From positions 180,535 through 244,534 of the forward strand of contig NW_023501109.1 of NCBI RefSeq assembly GCF_014066305.1: a DNA stretch of 64,000 bases, given 5' to 3'. The stretch comes from Letharia columbiana (Eukaryota > Ascomycota > Lecanoromycetes > Lecanorales > Parmeliaceae). The position numbers and the translations under genes were made by a program. Each line of letters opens with the position of its first letter. Positions within the stretch are counted from its first letter, which is position 1. Below the pieces are notes generated by a model that was given only the letters and a program-made list of their open reading frames with translations, was not told where the DNA came from and ran no database searches. Of this stretch, positions 34,836 through 46,340 are shown piece after piece.

Positions 34836-37800
34836 GTGTCTTGCTTACGCACGCCGTCTCTCCTCTGTCCTCGTCTTCTTCTTACTTCAAAACCTATTGC
34901 TGGCCTCTTTGCGCTATATTACAGAGCCCCCGTTGGCTCTAATGGCACAAGAAACCTCTATACCGTGGGATGGATCTGTGCATTGCAGACGGAGTATGTG
35001 GCAGCCTGCGAGCTCTTGGACGAGGAACTCCCCCCTCTACAGACAGCACTACCCCACGACAACAACGCATACACCTTTGGTCGCATCAACGACCACTACA
35101 TCGTCATCGCATGCCTTCCGAAAGGAAGGTACGGTCTTGCTTCCGCCGCTAGCGTGGCCAAAGACATGCTGCGCAGCTTCGATTCCATCCGCGTTGGATT
35201 AATGGTCGGCATCGGAGGGGCTGCGCCAAGCGATAAGCACGATATTAGACTTGGTGATGTTGTGGTCGGCTGTCCAGTGAAGAAGGAGGGTGGTGTGATT
35301 CCCTACAACTTCGGCAAGGCGGTTCAAGAAATGGAGTTTGTGTCAACTGGGTCTTTGAACTCGCCGCCGACGGTTCTGTTGACGAATCTGACCAAGCTGA
35401 GCGCATACCACGAGAGAAAGGGCAATCACATTGCTGAGTCGGTTCGAAAGATGGTTGCCAAAAACCAAAGATTGGGAGAGAAATACCAACATCCGGGGGT
35501 AGAGAACGATCGGTTATATGAGTCAAGCTATACTCATCAAGGCGGTGATGATAGGTGTGAGATCTGTTGTGACCAAGCATCTCCTCCGGTGCTCCACCGA
35601 TCGCAGCGGCTCCATGACTTGGATGAGCCGGTGGTGCACTACGGCCTTATCGCATCAGCAGACACACTGATGAAAGATGCGATTGCTCGCGATCGGTTAA
35701 TCAAAAAGCACGATATCTTATGTTTTGAGATGGAGGCGGCAGGGCTCATGAACGACTTCCCGTGCGTGGTTATTCGAGGTATCTGCGATTACTCGGATTC
35801 ACACAAAAACGATATGTGGCAAGGTTACGCGGCGGTCGCGGCGGCGTCGTACGCCAAGGAACTTCTGGGAATTATCCCAGCACATCAGATTGCCAGCACG
35901 CAGACGGCGACTGCGGAGATGGGTGAGTAGACATTTATACCACAATGGCCCTTGGGAGGAGCAGGTCAGATGTGGAGGTCACATTTTAAGAGGGAAAGAG
36001 CTCGATGGGAATAGCCAGATTGTCTTCTCAATAGTCACCAGATAAATTGTGTATAGCGCTGATCTTTCCCATGTCGACTTTAGTCAAACCTCTCTTCTCC
36101 GTGCCATATGAAAGAGATGCCAACTTCATTGAGCGAAAAGACATCTTCTTTCAGATTGAGAAGCAACTTCACATGCATCACCGTGCTTCAATATGTGGAA
36201 TTGGAGGTGTTGGGTATTTTGTTCTCTCACACGAGCTCTCATAGATACTGACAAAAGTTTCAGGAAATCTCAGATCGCCATCGAGTACGCTTACCGGTTT
36301 CGGCAGTCTCGACCGCAGAGTCATGTCTTCTGGGTGTACGCCGCCAGCTCTGGTACAATTTTGCAGGCCTGTCATGAGATTGCGCGTAGCCTGAAACTTC
36401 CTACATACGAAGATCCGAAGTCCGATCCATGTGAGCTGGTCTCCAGATGGCTCAAAGAGGACGACCGTACGTGGCTCCTGATATTGGATAATGCGGACGA
36501 TGCAGATGTCATTTTCGCTTCGACTGAATTTCATGCATCACCTGCTACTGTTACGCAAATTCATCGACCCTTGATCGACTATCTTCCTAGCATTTTGAAT
36601 CCTCAGAAGTCATTGCTTGTTACGACAAGAGACAAACGTGTTGGTCAGGACCTTGCCTATGGAGAACTGTGTGTGGAAGTGCCGCCATTTTCATGTCAAG
36701 AGGCGAGAGCCCTGTTGCGATCGAAAGTGAAAGGAGCGGCGGACTTTTTCGACGTGTCCAGTACAGAAAGGCTGCTGGAAGTTTTGGGACATATTCCACT
36801 AGCCATCACGCAAGCTGTAGCTTTCATCAATCACAATGGGATGACTGTCGAAAGCTATCTAACAGCCCTTGAAACAGATAAGCAGGACCTAACGGAGTTT
36901 CTGAGTCATGAGCTTCAAGATCATCGGAGGCAGCGTGGTTTTCCCAATTCCGTCTTTCGAACATGGAAGTTTTCTTTCGATCAGATCCTGACACAAGAGC
37001 CTCAGGCGGCGAAGTTGCTGTCCCTCGTAGCGATGCTTGATCCACGACGGATCCCGGAAAAGCTAGTACGACGGTCAATTGGGAGAGAGTTGGACTTCAG
37101 GACTGCCATTGGTACGCTGAACGGATTCGCTTTGATTACTGCAGAGATTGGGGGAGAGATATACGCCATACACCCACTTGTGCAAGCATCGGTGCACTAT
37201 TGGCTCGAGCAGAGGAACGAGAAAGCGAACTACGTAAGTCAAGCGTTAGAGCTGTTAGCAAAGGAGTTTCCGCAGGGTAAATATGAAAACAAAGAGACGT
37301 GTGAATCATTGTTGGCGCATGCTCAGGCGGTGTTGAATTGGGACTACGTATCAAAGGATGATGATCAGAGATACCGCGCCGCTCTTCTATACAATGTTGC
37401 GACCTTTCATGGTGCGCAGGGTAGATTTGGCTTTGCGTATCAAGAAGTCTCCAAAGCACACAATATCAATCAAAAACGATTGGGGGAAGATGCGCCTAAG
37501 ACTCTGCATAGTCTGTCTTTACTTGCAACAATCCTTGGGATTCAAGGACAATATGAGATGGCTGAGAAGATGACTCGACGAGCGTTGGAAGGTTTTGAGA
37601 AGGTGCTGGGAGTTGAGCATCCCAGCACATTGTTCAGTGTCAATAATTTGGCATTAGTGCTTCGACAACAAGGAAAGTATAAGATGGCCGAGGAAATGAG
37701 CCGACGAGCGCAGGAAGGAATGCAGAAGGTGCTGGGAGTGGAACGTCCCTTTAGCAACATTATAAGGCCACTGTCCACGATTTGGGGCCTACTTGCTTTG

Positions 37801-38248
37801 TCTGTGTGTAAAGAAAGATCATAAGGCGGCCGAGCAGATGAGTCGACGAGCGGTGGAAGGAAGGGAGAAGGTGCTGGGAGTCGAGCATCCCTACACATTA
37901 AGCAGTGTCCACAATTTATCAGTAGTGCTTCTTAGGAAGAAAGATTATAAGGCGGCCGAGCAGATGAGTCGACGAGCGCTGGAAGGATTTGAGAAGGTGC
38001 TGGGAAACAATCACCCCTCTACGTTGTCGACCATGTATAACTTTGCCAACTCATATCACCTTGAACAACTGTACGATGAAGCATCAACTCTCTATCTGAA
38101 AGCTTTGGCAGGGTTTACAAAGACGTTTGGGCCCGATGATCCTAGAACACGGCAGTGCCATCAAAAGTATACGTCCATGGTTGACGAAAGGGACCGCAAT
38201 GCTAGAGATGGTCAAAACCCAAATTCTTGCTCAGACTCGGCGAAGTAG
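34836..38248 (+). pseudogene. NLR-type protein: nucleoside phosphorylase-like, NB-ARC, TPR; frameshifted
   Basis: Visible exons: about 34940-35922, 36084-36213, and 36264 on. N-terminal PNP/UDP-phosphorylase-like domain: YTVGWICALQTEYVAACELL, VGLMVGIGGAAPSDKHDIRL and FEMEAAGLMNDFPCVVIRGI. NB-ARC: the P-loop ICGIGGVG-KSQIAIEYAY is split by intron 36214-36263; Walker B LLILDNADD; SLLVTTRD; LGHIPLAITQA. The C-terminus has Kinesin-light-chain-type TPRs (MAEKMTRRALEGFEKVLGVE and KAAEQMSRRALEGFEKVLGN). Such proteins act in fungal allorecognition/self-defence. Around 37745-37800 the TPR frame is lost: the first frame stops at 37824 and repeats resume in another frame to 38248, with two small indels implied. 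The intact product would end about 140 codons early. The start exon is unresolved. It could be an assembly error, since TPR units are repetitive. Confidence 0.72.
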
Positions 38249-40116
38249 CAAGGACGTATAACAGGCCGGAAGACGAGGTGGTAGAGAGGCGACTGTGTGA
38301 CGCCTGCTTCAACAATCACACTTCGACGTCCTCTTTCCCTTGCAGTTGTGCACCATTTCCGAGTCAGGTCGGAAGAGGGCGAGGGGGCGATCTTCAGCGA
38401 TCCGTGCGTAAGCGATTGACAGAATCGTCACATGTAGGGTGGAGGCATGGCGACTGGCGATGGGCAGTGGGTGGTGGTCGGCGGAAAGGGGTTGCAGATC
38501 CATGAACGAGCGAGACGACGGCTGGCATGGAAATGGACGAGGGAGAAGAGTGGAAGAGTAGCAAGGGAAGGAGGGTCTTTGTACCTTGAGAAAGCGGCGT
38601 GTGAGTCGCAGGTCCGCGCCTGGCCCCAACAGGGCGCACAAATCCGACGGATGGGGAGTTCAGCTCGCCATCACGGAGCATCCCAGCCCTTATTCCACAA
38701 TTCGGGCAATTCCCAGGACACAGGTTCTCGACTAGAACCTAGCATAGAAAGCTGTGTCGATTTACAAGAGTTGCTTTGCTGTTCTTTGACGGGGGAGGGC
38801 AAGCACACTGGGAGCCGACACGGCAGCGATTCTGGTTGTGAGACTGAAACCAAAAGCGAGATTTGTGAGAATGTCGACGTTTGACATACTACTGAACAGA
38901 AGCCAAAGGTTGTCAGGTGCACGGGAGTGATTGGCGGGAGGGGAGGCCGGCATAAGGCGATTCTTGGTCAATTTCCAGCAAGCAAGTGATCGAATGTCCG
39001 GATAAAAGAGGGTAGAGGGTAGACTGGGCGCAAATCGTTTACTCCCTATCTTTCCACTATTTGACAGCGTACTTTCTAGTAGAACGGCTCACAGCTCATT
39101 CAGGAATGCTGATCATAGTTACTGAGCCTCAAGATACTTTCAGAGAGCTTGGATGATACATGGCAATCCTTCAATGTCATTCCCATAGACTACCGAAATT
39201 GAATCAGCGCCATTCCTCCTTGATCGAATCTGCTGCTCGCTCAGTTACAGCATCGTCCAACAGCATACGGGTACTCATTCACTCATCGGGCAGGCTATGA
39301 TCCAGGATGCACCTACCCAGGTTCATACCCGTAAGACTGACATAGCTATGTATCTTTTGAGGTACTTATCACTCTGCTCACAAATTGTAGCTACACTTGA
39401 TAACGTCTATCAAGTGTGACTACTGCAACGTGACGAACGATGCAAAGTTCTCTCTCCAGGCCGAACTCTGGCGGCTCCCCAATCGGCGGCGATTGCCTCT
39501 TCTTACTTATACCACAGTCTCCACGAACACCTGTACCTTATCCTGACTGCAGAAGTATCGGCCTCTATGCTTATAATTAGGACTACATATACTCATATAT
39601 ATCTCTGATCCCGATCCGCATTCTCGGCTAGACTCTTATGCACTTTCCTAGCCTGTGAATGCCGTACCAGTCGAGCAGCGTGTCCAAGAACGCAAACCAT
39701 TAGTTGTCCCATTCATGAAAAACACGCATCATATGCACGCATAGGGGCCCACATAGAGTGTAGATAGTGGTTGGGCCGTCTCACGCCGGGGATAGCAAGC
39801 CTGAATAGGCCCAAATAGAGGCCTGAACAGGCATATTTCTCGTACCCCAGCGCAAGAAAACTCCCATGCCTATGGCATAGACCTGGAGTGGAATGATAGC
39901 TAGCTATGTACAGGTGTGGGTGGGTGGGACAAAAAGTATGCAATGGCTCTGAAAGAGACGAAATCGAACGAAGAGCCATTGACAGGTGCAAAACAGGTGG
40001 CTATAGCTCGTACTGGACACCTGTCTCCTACCCCTTGCAGGGGTACCGACAGGGCCATGAAACAGGGGCATGTCATGTGACCCACTAACCCCCAGTCCCA
40101 CTGTGGCGACTCTCCC
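38249..40116. other. Long gene-poor intergenic stretch
   Basis: About 1.9 kb without a supported gene. Open frames on both strands are short and overlap each other. No repeat or RNA gene seen. Confidence 0.5.
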
Positions 40117-40626
40117 TCAATCTTCAATTCCCGGAAACGTCAACTCAAACGTTGCCGCCAACTTCCCACGGTCCAAAAGCCCCGCGTGGGACACCTCCGT
40201 CGTCCCATGACGCAGCGTCACCCAACGCAGAGTAGCGACCAGCTCCTCGACCAGCATCTTCGGCACCATGGTCTCCTGTCTGATCCAGAAGTTTACCCCG
40301 TCGCTCGTGAAAGAGTTGACCTTCCCGCGTCCGGCGATGTATTCTGCATTCACGATCCGCACGATCTCATTCATGGCGACCCGGACGCGCTCTTCGCAGT
40401 ACATCTCTCCGGCGCAGACGTGGCGGCCGTAGTGCTCGATGGATATGGAGACGGATTCGTCAATGACATAGGTCCAGGGCACGTCGGGCCATGGTTCCCG
40501 AGATAGGGTCGTCGCGTTGAGTGGAAGCGGGTTCGCCGATGGGGGGTTTGAAGGAAGGAGTAGAGGGGGAAGAGCAGTGGACGATATGGTGAGTGCGAAA
40601 AATGTCAGGAGAGGGAGGATGTGCAT
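40117..40626 (-). CDS. Small secreted protein, 169 residues, candidate effector
   Basis: Single exon from ATG at 40626. Signal peptide MHILPLLTFFALTISSTALP (cleavage near ALP-PLL), then a Pro/Ser-rich linker and a compact domain (WPDVPWTYVIDESVSISIEH, HVCAGEMYCEERVRVAMNEI, VNFWIRQETMVPKMLVEELV, TLRHGTTEVSHAG). Only two cysteines (HVC...YC), one short disulphide-sized loop. No known domain recognised. Length, signal peptide and isolation next to gene-poor DNA fit a secreted effector or enzyme inhibitor, but no function can be assigned. The minus frame is strongly protein-like; codon use is GC-rich at third positions like its neighbours at 41-42 kb. Confidence 0.75.
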   Translation of the reverse strand: MHILPLLTFFALTISSTALPPLLLPSNPPSANPLPLNATTLSREPWPDVPWTYVIDESVSISIEHYGRHVCAGEMYCEERVRVAMNEIVRIVNAEYIAGRGKVNSFTSDGVNFWIRQETMVPKMLVEELVATLRWVTLRHGTTEVSHAGLLDRGKLAATFELTFPGIED

Positions 40627-41327
40627 CTTCGGTTAGCTGTTGGGTTTGGAATGCAGGTGTGTAAGTGGGAGCGCGGCTAGGCGGATTATTGTTGTACGAA
40701 GGAGGTTCGATACGGGGCAGAGCACGTCTATTGCGTAAGGGCGCACCAGATAAGATAGAACAGTATACGGTGCGCATATATCTCGCCATCGCCGGTAAAC
40801 CAATCGCAAGCCCCAATCTTGGGACTATGTATTCGGAAACAAGGAACTGTTGATCGGTGAAACAGGTATACAAAGACGTGAATGTGAGCATTTGGGAGAG
40901 ATGCTACTGAACTTATCTGGCATGTTGAAGATCAGGGTTGGTTAAAAGACTTAAGGAAATCAGCATGCAAAGTCCTATACGCCAAGACAGATCTCGGATA
41001 ACGCCCCTCCTGGAGGACTGCCTGGACCTGTCAGGCCCCAAAGAGGTCTCTAAGCTCAGTTTATGCGCTCCAAGGAGAAATTTATAGGATACACTGCTAC
41101 AGGGTCGCCTTCCGAAGGTAGCATTAGGGCTACTACTAACGCTGTCCAAGGCTCTTAGTGCCTACCTCTGTACACATCACACACATCAATCAACCTGCTT
41201 TTTGACAAAATAGTTATACAAGGGTAAAGGAATATATATCTGCCTCCACCACAGCACAGTTCGCCTGTCCCATCGCACCTGCCTCCTCCTCCTCATCGTC
41301 ATCGTTATCGTCATCGGTTCATCCCCT
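40627..41327. other. Intergenic, no gene seen
   Basis: Between the secreted-protein gene and the methyltransferase gene, which share orientation. No supported structure. Confidence 0.5.
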
Positions 41328-42435
41328 TCACTCCCTTACAACCTGAAACAACAATCGCCTCATATCGGGATCGCCCCACTCCCTGTTCTGCGCGTAGCCA
41401 AAATCTACCTCGTCAAGACTGGCCTCAACCCTCCACCTCGTGTCAGTCTCGCGGCCCATCTCCTCCCAAAATTCCGTCCAGCTCTGCACATCATGTCGGA
41501 ACTGCCATCGCCCGTCTTTCATCACATCATACTCCCCCGGCTTGACGCTGCCCAGCTGCCGGCCCAGCAGCATGGACCCGGGCACCGGCTTCAGCAGTGC
41601 GACGACCGTCTTGGCGACCGCGAGCTGTCGGGGCCGTGGGAAGAGGTGGAAGAAGGAGGCGGCCCAGACGATGTCGATTTTGGCATTCACGCCGGCGAGG
41701 TCTTGGGCCGCGGACGGGCCGAGCGCATCGACGGTGAGGAAGTGGCTGTCCAGGGTGCTGCGGTCGAGGAAGAGGTCGTAGCCGAGGTCGATGAACTTGC
41801 GGTCGACGTCGATGCCGTAGAGGCGGTCGGAGGCCACGCCGTCGAGGACGAGCTGGCGCAGGTCTTGCGCGAAACAGCAGCCTAGGTCCAGGAGGGTGGT
41901 GTTGGGGGTGCTGGTGAGGCGGTGGAGGATTTGTGGGTAGGCGGGGTGGGTGCGGAGGGAGAGGTTGAGGAAGCGTAGTTGGCCGATGCAGGCGTAGCTA
42001 AGGAGAGGGAGGAGGGTCAGCGCTTGGTTTGCGCGGGTTTCCGTCTATGGCCCCTCTTCTCTTGTTTGTTCGTTTCGTTCGATTGAGAGCAACGACTCAC
42101 GGAAAGATGGCGAAAGCACGGTCGCGCTGTGGGTGAGGAGATTAGCTATGGGAGCGCCTTCAATGCCGGTTGTGTCTAGAGCAGATTCTTGGTAGAAGGT
42201 GGGGCCATCACCCCTCTCCTGCCCCGCAATAGGATCGGAGATGCTTCTGAAGGCAGGTATATATGCATACCAGCTCAAGAACATGTCCCACCGTCGTCTC
42301 CTGCGGTATGTGACTATATTCCTGTAGGAGCTTTTTGATGGGTTCGTTGATCTTTTTGTCGACTTCGGCCGGGTCTGTCGTGAGAAATTTGGCGACTCCG
42401 GAGGCGTCGTGGTCGGATTTTTCTTTTGAGTTCAT
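41328..42435 (-). CDS. SAM-dependent methyltransferase of the AusD/AdrK meroterpenoid type
   Basis: Three exons: 42435-42271, 42126-42101 (26 bases) and 41997-41328, 286 residues, all in phase. Family landmarks: HVLELRDRAFAIFPYACIGQ, where the tiny exon supplies RDRAFAIFP; the SAM loop LLDLGCCFAQDLRQLVLDGV; LYGIDVDRKFIDLGYDLFLD; IDIVWAASFFHLFPRPRQL; SMLLGRQLGSVKPGEY; and RFRHDVQSWTEFWEEMG. Related fungal enzymes methylate carboxyl groups in meroterpenoid and polyketide pathways. It is the first gene of a run of metabolic genes. Its substrate cannot be read from sequence. A free carboxylate on a citrate-derived product would fit the neighbours (inference). Confidence 0.87.
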
Positions 42436-42719
42436 ACCGAGGATTGGGTGGACTGAGGTTCGAATAAAGAAACAATGTTCAGTGAAGGGAGGAGAACCGG
42501 TTGAGTCGGAAATGGCAGAAGTTTTGGAGCGTATTTCGAAAGAGTCTTCGGTTGGAGAACTTCGTGATAGGTTACTAAGGTACTTTATGCATGCAAGAAG
42601 CCAATGGGATAATCAAGAATACACACCAGGCGGCGTGGACTTCCCCATGTTGAGGAGGCTGAACATGATTTTGCGCGCTCGTGTTTTACTTTTTATATTA
42701 TTACATATCATCACACCCA

Positions 42720-44341
42720 TCAACATGAATCCCCCTCCCTCGTCGTTTCTTCCGACCACGTCAGATCCTTACTAACTTTGATCTGATTGCTAGGCACCTC
42801 CTCCCTGATCCCACTCACCCTTGGGTCCGCCGACGCCCCATTGACAACCACACTCCTGTATGGAGGGGCATATACCTGAGTTTCCGATCCTGGCTCTCCA
42901 ACTTTGGTTGTAACAGCCTCCATCCTAGATGCCCAGCCTTCTTCACCGAACTCGCCGCTCTCTTCGTCGTTCTTACTATGTTCGCTATGAAAAATTGAAT
43001 GCTCTCCGGGCCATGTATGCGAAGTCGTCAGGGGAATATCTTTTGTTCTGGCTTTGCCAGTGGTTCTGTAGCCGCTTTTGGCGGTGCCGCCGCCAACAAG
43101 GCGCCGAAGAGGTGCCATGCAGGGTATGCAGGCGCAGATTACGCCGACGCAGCATTCTACTGGGGTCCAGACTAAAGTTTCGGCATCGTCCCCTACCACA
43201 TGAAAAGTAGTGTCAGCAAAATTCTCACGTCTTGCAGGCGTATGAGGTCTAAGCACATGGGTGGTTGACCATGTGGAAACAAATATCCCGTGCGATTATA
43301 CATAGAGGAAAAGGAGTAGACAGAGCTTACAAGTAGGGTCCGCGGAATTTTCGTCAAGCCAAATAAACCGGAGTCGAACGATACTAGCCCCCAACACGCT
43401 AAAAGGACTGAAGTTAGTCGAATTTTACCTCTCCTGAAATAACACTGAGACTTACAATGCTCCCAGTCCGAAGATGATCATTATCTCAAGTTTGCGCCTC
43501 AAATTCATCTGAAGTCGCCAAAGCACCGGGAAAGGAAGAAGCAATAGCATCAAGTCGCCAATACAATTCAGAAGAGCGGATGGAACTTGGCTTGGACGAG
43601 TCTGTAAGCATGAACCCTCGTCAGGAGGATCCAATTCATAAAACGAATATGCCCGATTCCAGAAAAAAGGCACTGGGACACATTGTACAATGACAATTAT
43701 GAAAGTAGCAGTTCCCCAGAGTATAGAGTAAGTCAGCATAATCCAAAAGGCCCATTTGAACCATCGTTGATTCCCTGTGAATATCCGACGATAGAATATC
43801 AGGATGGCGATTTTGACGAGTGGTATCTCCAGAGCCCAGAGAAAACCCTCAACCCAAATAGCCTTATTACAGTCAGTATTTGAAGGATATCGTCGAGGAA
43901 TAATGCAATTACCTTGAATAGGTTGACCAGTTTGTCTGGTGGAGTAGAATCGGTCTTGACCGCTCGGACCAGATGCTGCCCAATACCGTAGTGAACGCCT
44001 GTTATTCATTAATGAGAGATCGACTAATAGCGTAGCCAATTAGCATCTTGCCACTCACATATTATTGTAGTTGCGCAAAGCCCAAGACAAAGAAGCTAAA
44101 GGTATATTAACAACATTGAGGGAATCCCATTGCCGAAGACTGCAAGACTTGCCAGTGCCCCAACAATGAGGTAATCATCAAGATCGAAACTCGACTTGAC
44201 CAATTTTTGTGCCCATATCCGTAATGCTACGAAAAGAGTGGTTGCGATCATCAAGATACTGGCTGCGGCGATGATCGAAGGTCCTCTGTCATCGCCCCAG
44301 TGTTCCAGCTGCAATCGAACTTCTGGAGTTATGGCAGCCAT
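42720..44341 (-). CDS. PTH11-like rhodopsin-domain membrane protein
   Basis: Six exons: 44341-44141, 44095-44059, 43998-43913, 43862-43456, 43398-43331 and 43192-42720, 423 residues, in phase throughout. Pattern of the fungal rhodopsin/PTH11-like family: SIIAAASILMIATTLFVALR, FDLDDYLIVGALASLALLCL, HYGIGQHLVRAV, LWALEIPLVKIAILIFYRRI, the extracellular Cys turn VQCVPVPFFWN, LLNCIGDLMLLLLPFPVLWR, RLRFIWLDENSADPTW, and ETLVWTPVECCVGVICACIP. Seven membrane helices are followed by a 100-residue Ser/Glu-rich tail. Such proteins are thought to be receptors; ligand unknown. Divergent from the UbiA gene across 919 bp. Confidence 0.86.
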
Positions 44342-45260
44342 GTTGGACACCGCAAGCTTCCAAGGTGGATTGCACTTCCCCGATGATTTCGCTTGGATTG
44401 GTGTCAAGGGGTAAAGGTTAGGCGCATGTCTTCAGGATAGACTGAGAAGAAAGGAAAGGTCGCAAAAAGCTCCGAAAGCCTTGGTGGTGGCCGCGTCATA
44501 GGCTTGTAGGGTTCTCTCTATGGCGGACCCCAACTAAGCTGTGCCTTGCAGCACTTTCGAAAGCCATGTGTTCCTCCAAGTTTGAGATTGATGGGCAGGC
44601 TCGATGGCAAGAGCTGATCAGGGGCGAGGTGTGGAGGGATGAGGATGCCACTTGGCTGATGAATGAAAGCTTGCAGCATCGTGCAGCAAAGAGCTGAGTG
44701 GGTGGGTCGGGTACAGTGAGAGAGACGATGTCACTGTGCATTGTTATGTGCCATGTTGCTGCAGCCATGTGCTAGAAAGCCGAAGGTGTTTCGGAGGATG
44801 CATGTTCTTTTGAAGAGTTATCTTGGGACGAAATTGAATGGTCGGTGTAGGACTGTGGGTCGAGCTGATGCAACGTCGCGAACCTATCAGCAAGGCTAAT
44901 CTACTAGCGCTGACCGTGCCGCTCTGCCATTGGATGCTTCCTAGATCAACGGCCGAGGCGGGCCGAACAGATTGGCCGATATTTTGGCCGACTGCGCAAA
45001 CGTGACGTGTCCTACCTTATCACCATACATGTACCTAAGGTACCCTAAGGTGGTGTACCTACCGTACCTACGTTTATCCTTCTGGAGGGTATCCTAGGGC
45101 TGTGGTGGCCAGGCTAGCGGGCTTGATGACAGTTGCGTGGGCTCTCCGTCTCCTTGATATAGGGTAGGCTGTACAGCGATGCTGGGCCGGATTGGTCTCC
45201 TAAATCGTCTAGAATGGTCCAAATCATTCGCCAAAAGGACATCGAGACTTTAGATGCAAT
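44342..45260. promoter_or_regulatory. Divergent promoter region with ACCTAAGG repeats
   Basis: Shared upstream region of the PTH11-like gene (minus) and the UbiA-type gene (plus). At 45031-45078 a cluster of related strings occurs: GTACCTAAGGTACCCTAAGG, then TGTACCTACCGTACCTACG. Similar strings recur before the next cluster gene at 46942-46968. No coding frame supported. Confidence 0.35.
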
Positions 45261-46340
45261 ATGGGGGACCCGACAATGAGTGATGCGACAGAGAAGCATA
45301 AAAACATTCCAAATCCCGTGTGTGTCCGTCCCTGCGTGCTCAAACGGACAAGTTTCATTTTCAGCGAATCTTCCCAGCAGATAAAAAACAACAGAGATGA
45401 TAGCAAAGATGAAACTCTGGTCCAATACTGCCTCAAAACCCTCTGGCTCTTTACATTCAGCGATTTTAAAACCATCGTCGTTCCATCCACGGCCTTCGCC
45501 ATCCTGACAGCCGTATCTGGTCCCTCCCTAACTACCAATTCTTCCGTACCGTCTTTGTCCGACCTGTATCCCCGCTTGCCCCTCGTCCTCTCCTGGACAT
45601 GGCTCACCCTCCTCCTCGTTGACATCGCCAATCAACGCCATCCTGGCTCCGTCCTTGAAGACAGCCTCAACAAACCATGGCGGCCACTTCCTTCCGGTCG
45701 CATTTCAACGTTCGGAGCCCGCCGACTACTGCTCATCGCTATCCCATCTGTTCTCGCAATCACCAAGTTCTTCCTTCCTCAAGGCCTCCCCGTTACCATC
45801 ATCGCTATCATTGGCTCTTACATGTACAATGACCTCGGTGGTGCAGACGAAAGCTTCCTCGTACGCAATCTGATGAACGCTGCCGCCATTACATGTTTTG
45901 GCGCCGGTGCAGCTCAAGTTGCAATTGGCGAACAAGTCGCGCTGAACGTCGACGCTTACCGATGGCTGGCAATAATTGCTGCCATTGTCACCACCACGAT
46001 CCAGGTGCAAGACATGGAAGATCAGGAAGGGGATCGCGCGAGGGGACGGGTGACTATTCCTCTGTTTCTAGGAGATGTAACGGCAAGACATAGCATTGCG
46101 CTGCTGGTCTCGGCATGGAGCTTCGTATGCCCTGCTTATTGGGGTCTAAATGCTTTGGGGTATGTGTTGCCAGGGGCAGTGGGATTGACAATCGCTGGGA
46201 GAACCCTCACGATGCGGAATGTCCAGGCAGACAAGGATAATTGGAGGGCTTGGAACATATGGATGATGACATTGTACTTGTTACCCGTGTGGGAGGACAT
46301 CTTTAGCACTGTCGCAAGTGGTGTTCGAAATTGGTGTTAA
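45261..46340 (+). CDS. UbiA-superfamily membrane prenyltransferase or terpene cyclase
   Basis: Single exon, 359 residues. After a soluble N-terminus (residues 1-60) come eight or nine membrane helices. First Asp-rich region: LVDIANQRHPGSVLEDSLNK followed by PWRPLPSGRIS; second: IQVQDMEDQEGDRARGRVTI (DxxDxxGD). Both are Mg-diphosphate sites of the UbiA superfamily. The DIANQ/NKPWRP form is the one seen in fungal UbiA-like proteins, a group that includes the fumagillin-pathway membrane terpene cyclase, so the product may be a prenylated compound or a cyclised terpene. That part is recollection of family similarity and needs a search. Neighbours are methyltransferase, receptor and citrate-type genes. 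ATG 45261 is the first of two close ATGs. Confidence 0.85.
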   Translation: MGDPTMSDATEKHKNIPNPVCVRPCVLKRTSFIFSESSQQIKNNRDDSKDETLVQYCLKTLWLFTFSDFKTIVVPSTAFAILTAVSGPSLTTNSSVPSLSDLYPRLPLVLSWTWLTLLLVDIANQRHPGSVLEDSLNKPWRPLPSGRISTFGARRLLLIAIPSVLAITKFFLPQGLPVTIIAIIGSYMYNDLGGADESFLVRNLMNAAAITCFGAGAAQVAIGEQVALNVDAYRWLAIIAAIVTTTIQVQDMEDQEGDRARGRVTIPLFLGDVTARHSIALLVSAWSFVCPAYWGLNALGYVLPGAVGLTIAGRTLTMRNVQADKDNWRAWNIWMMTLYLLPVWEDIFSTVASGVRNWC

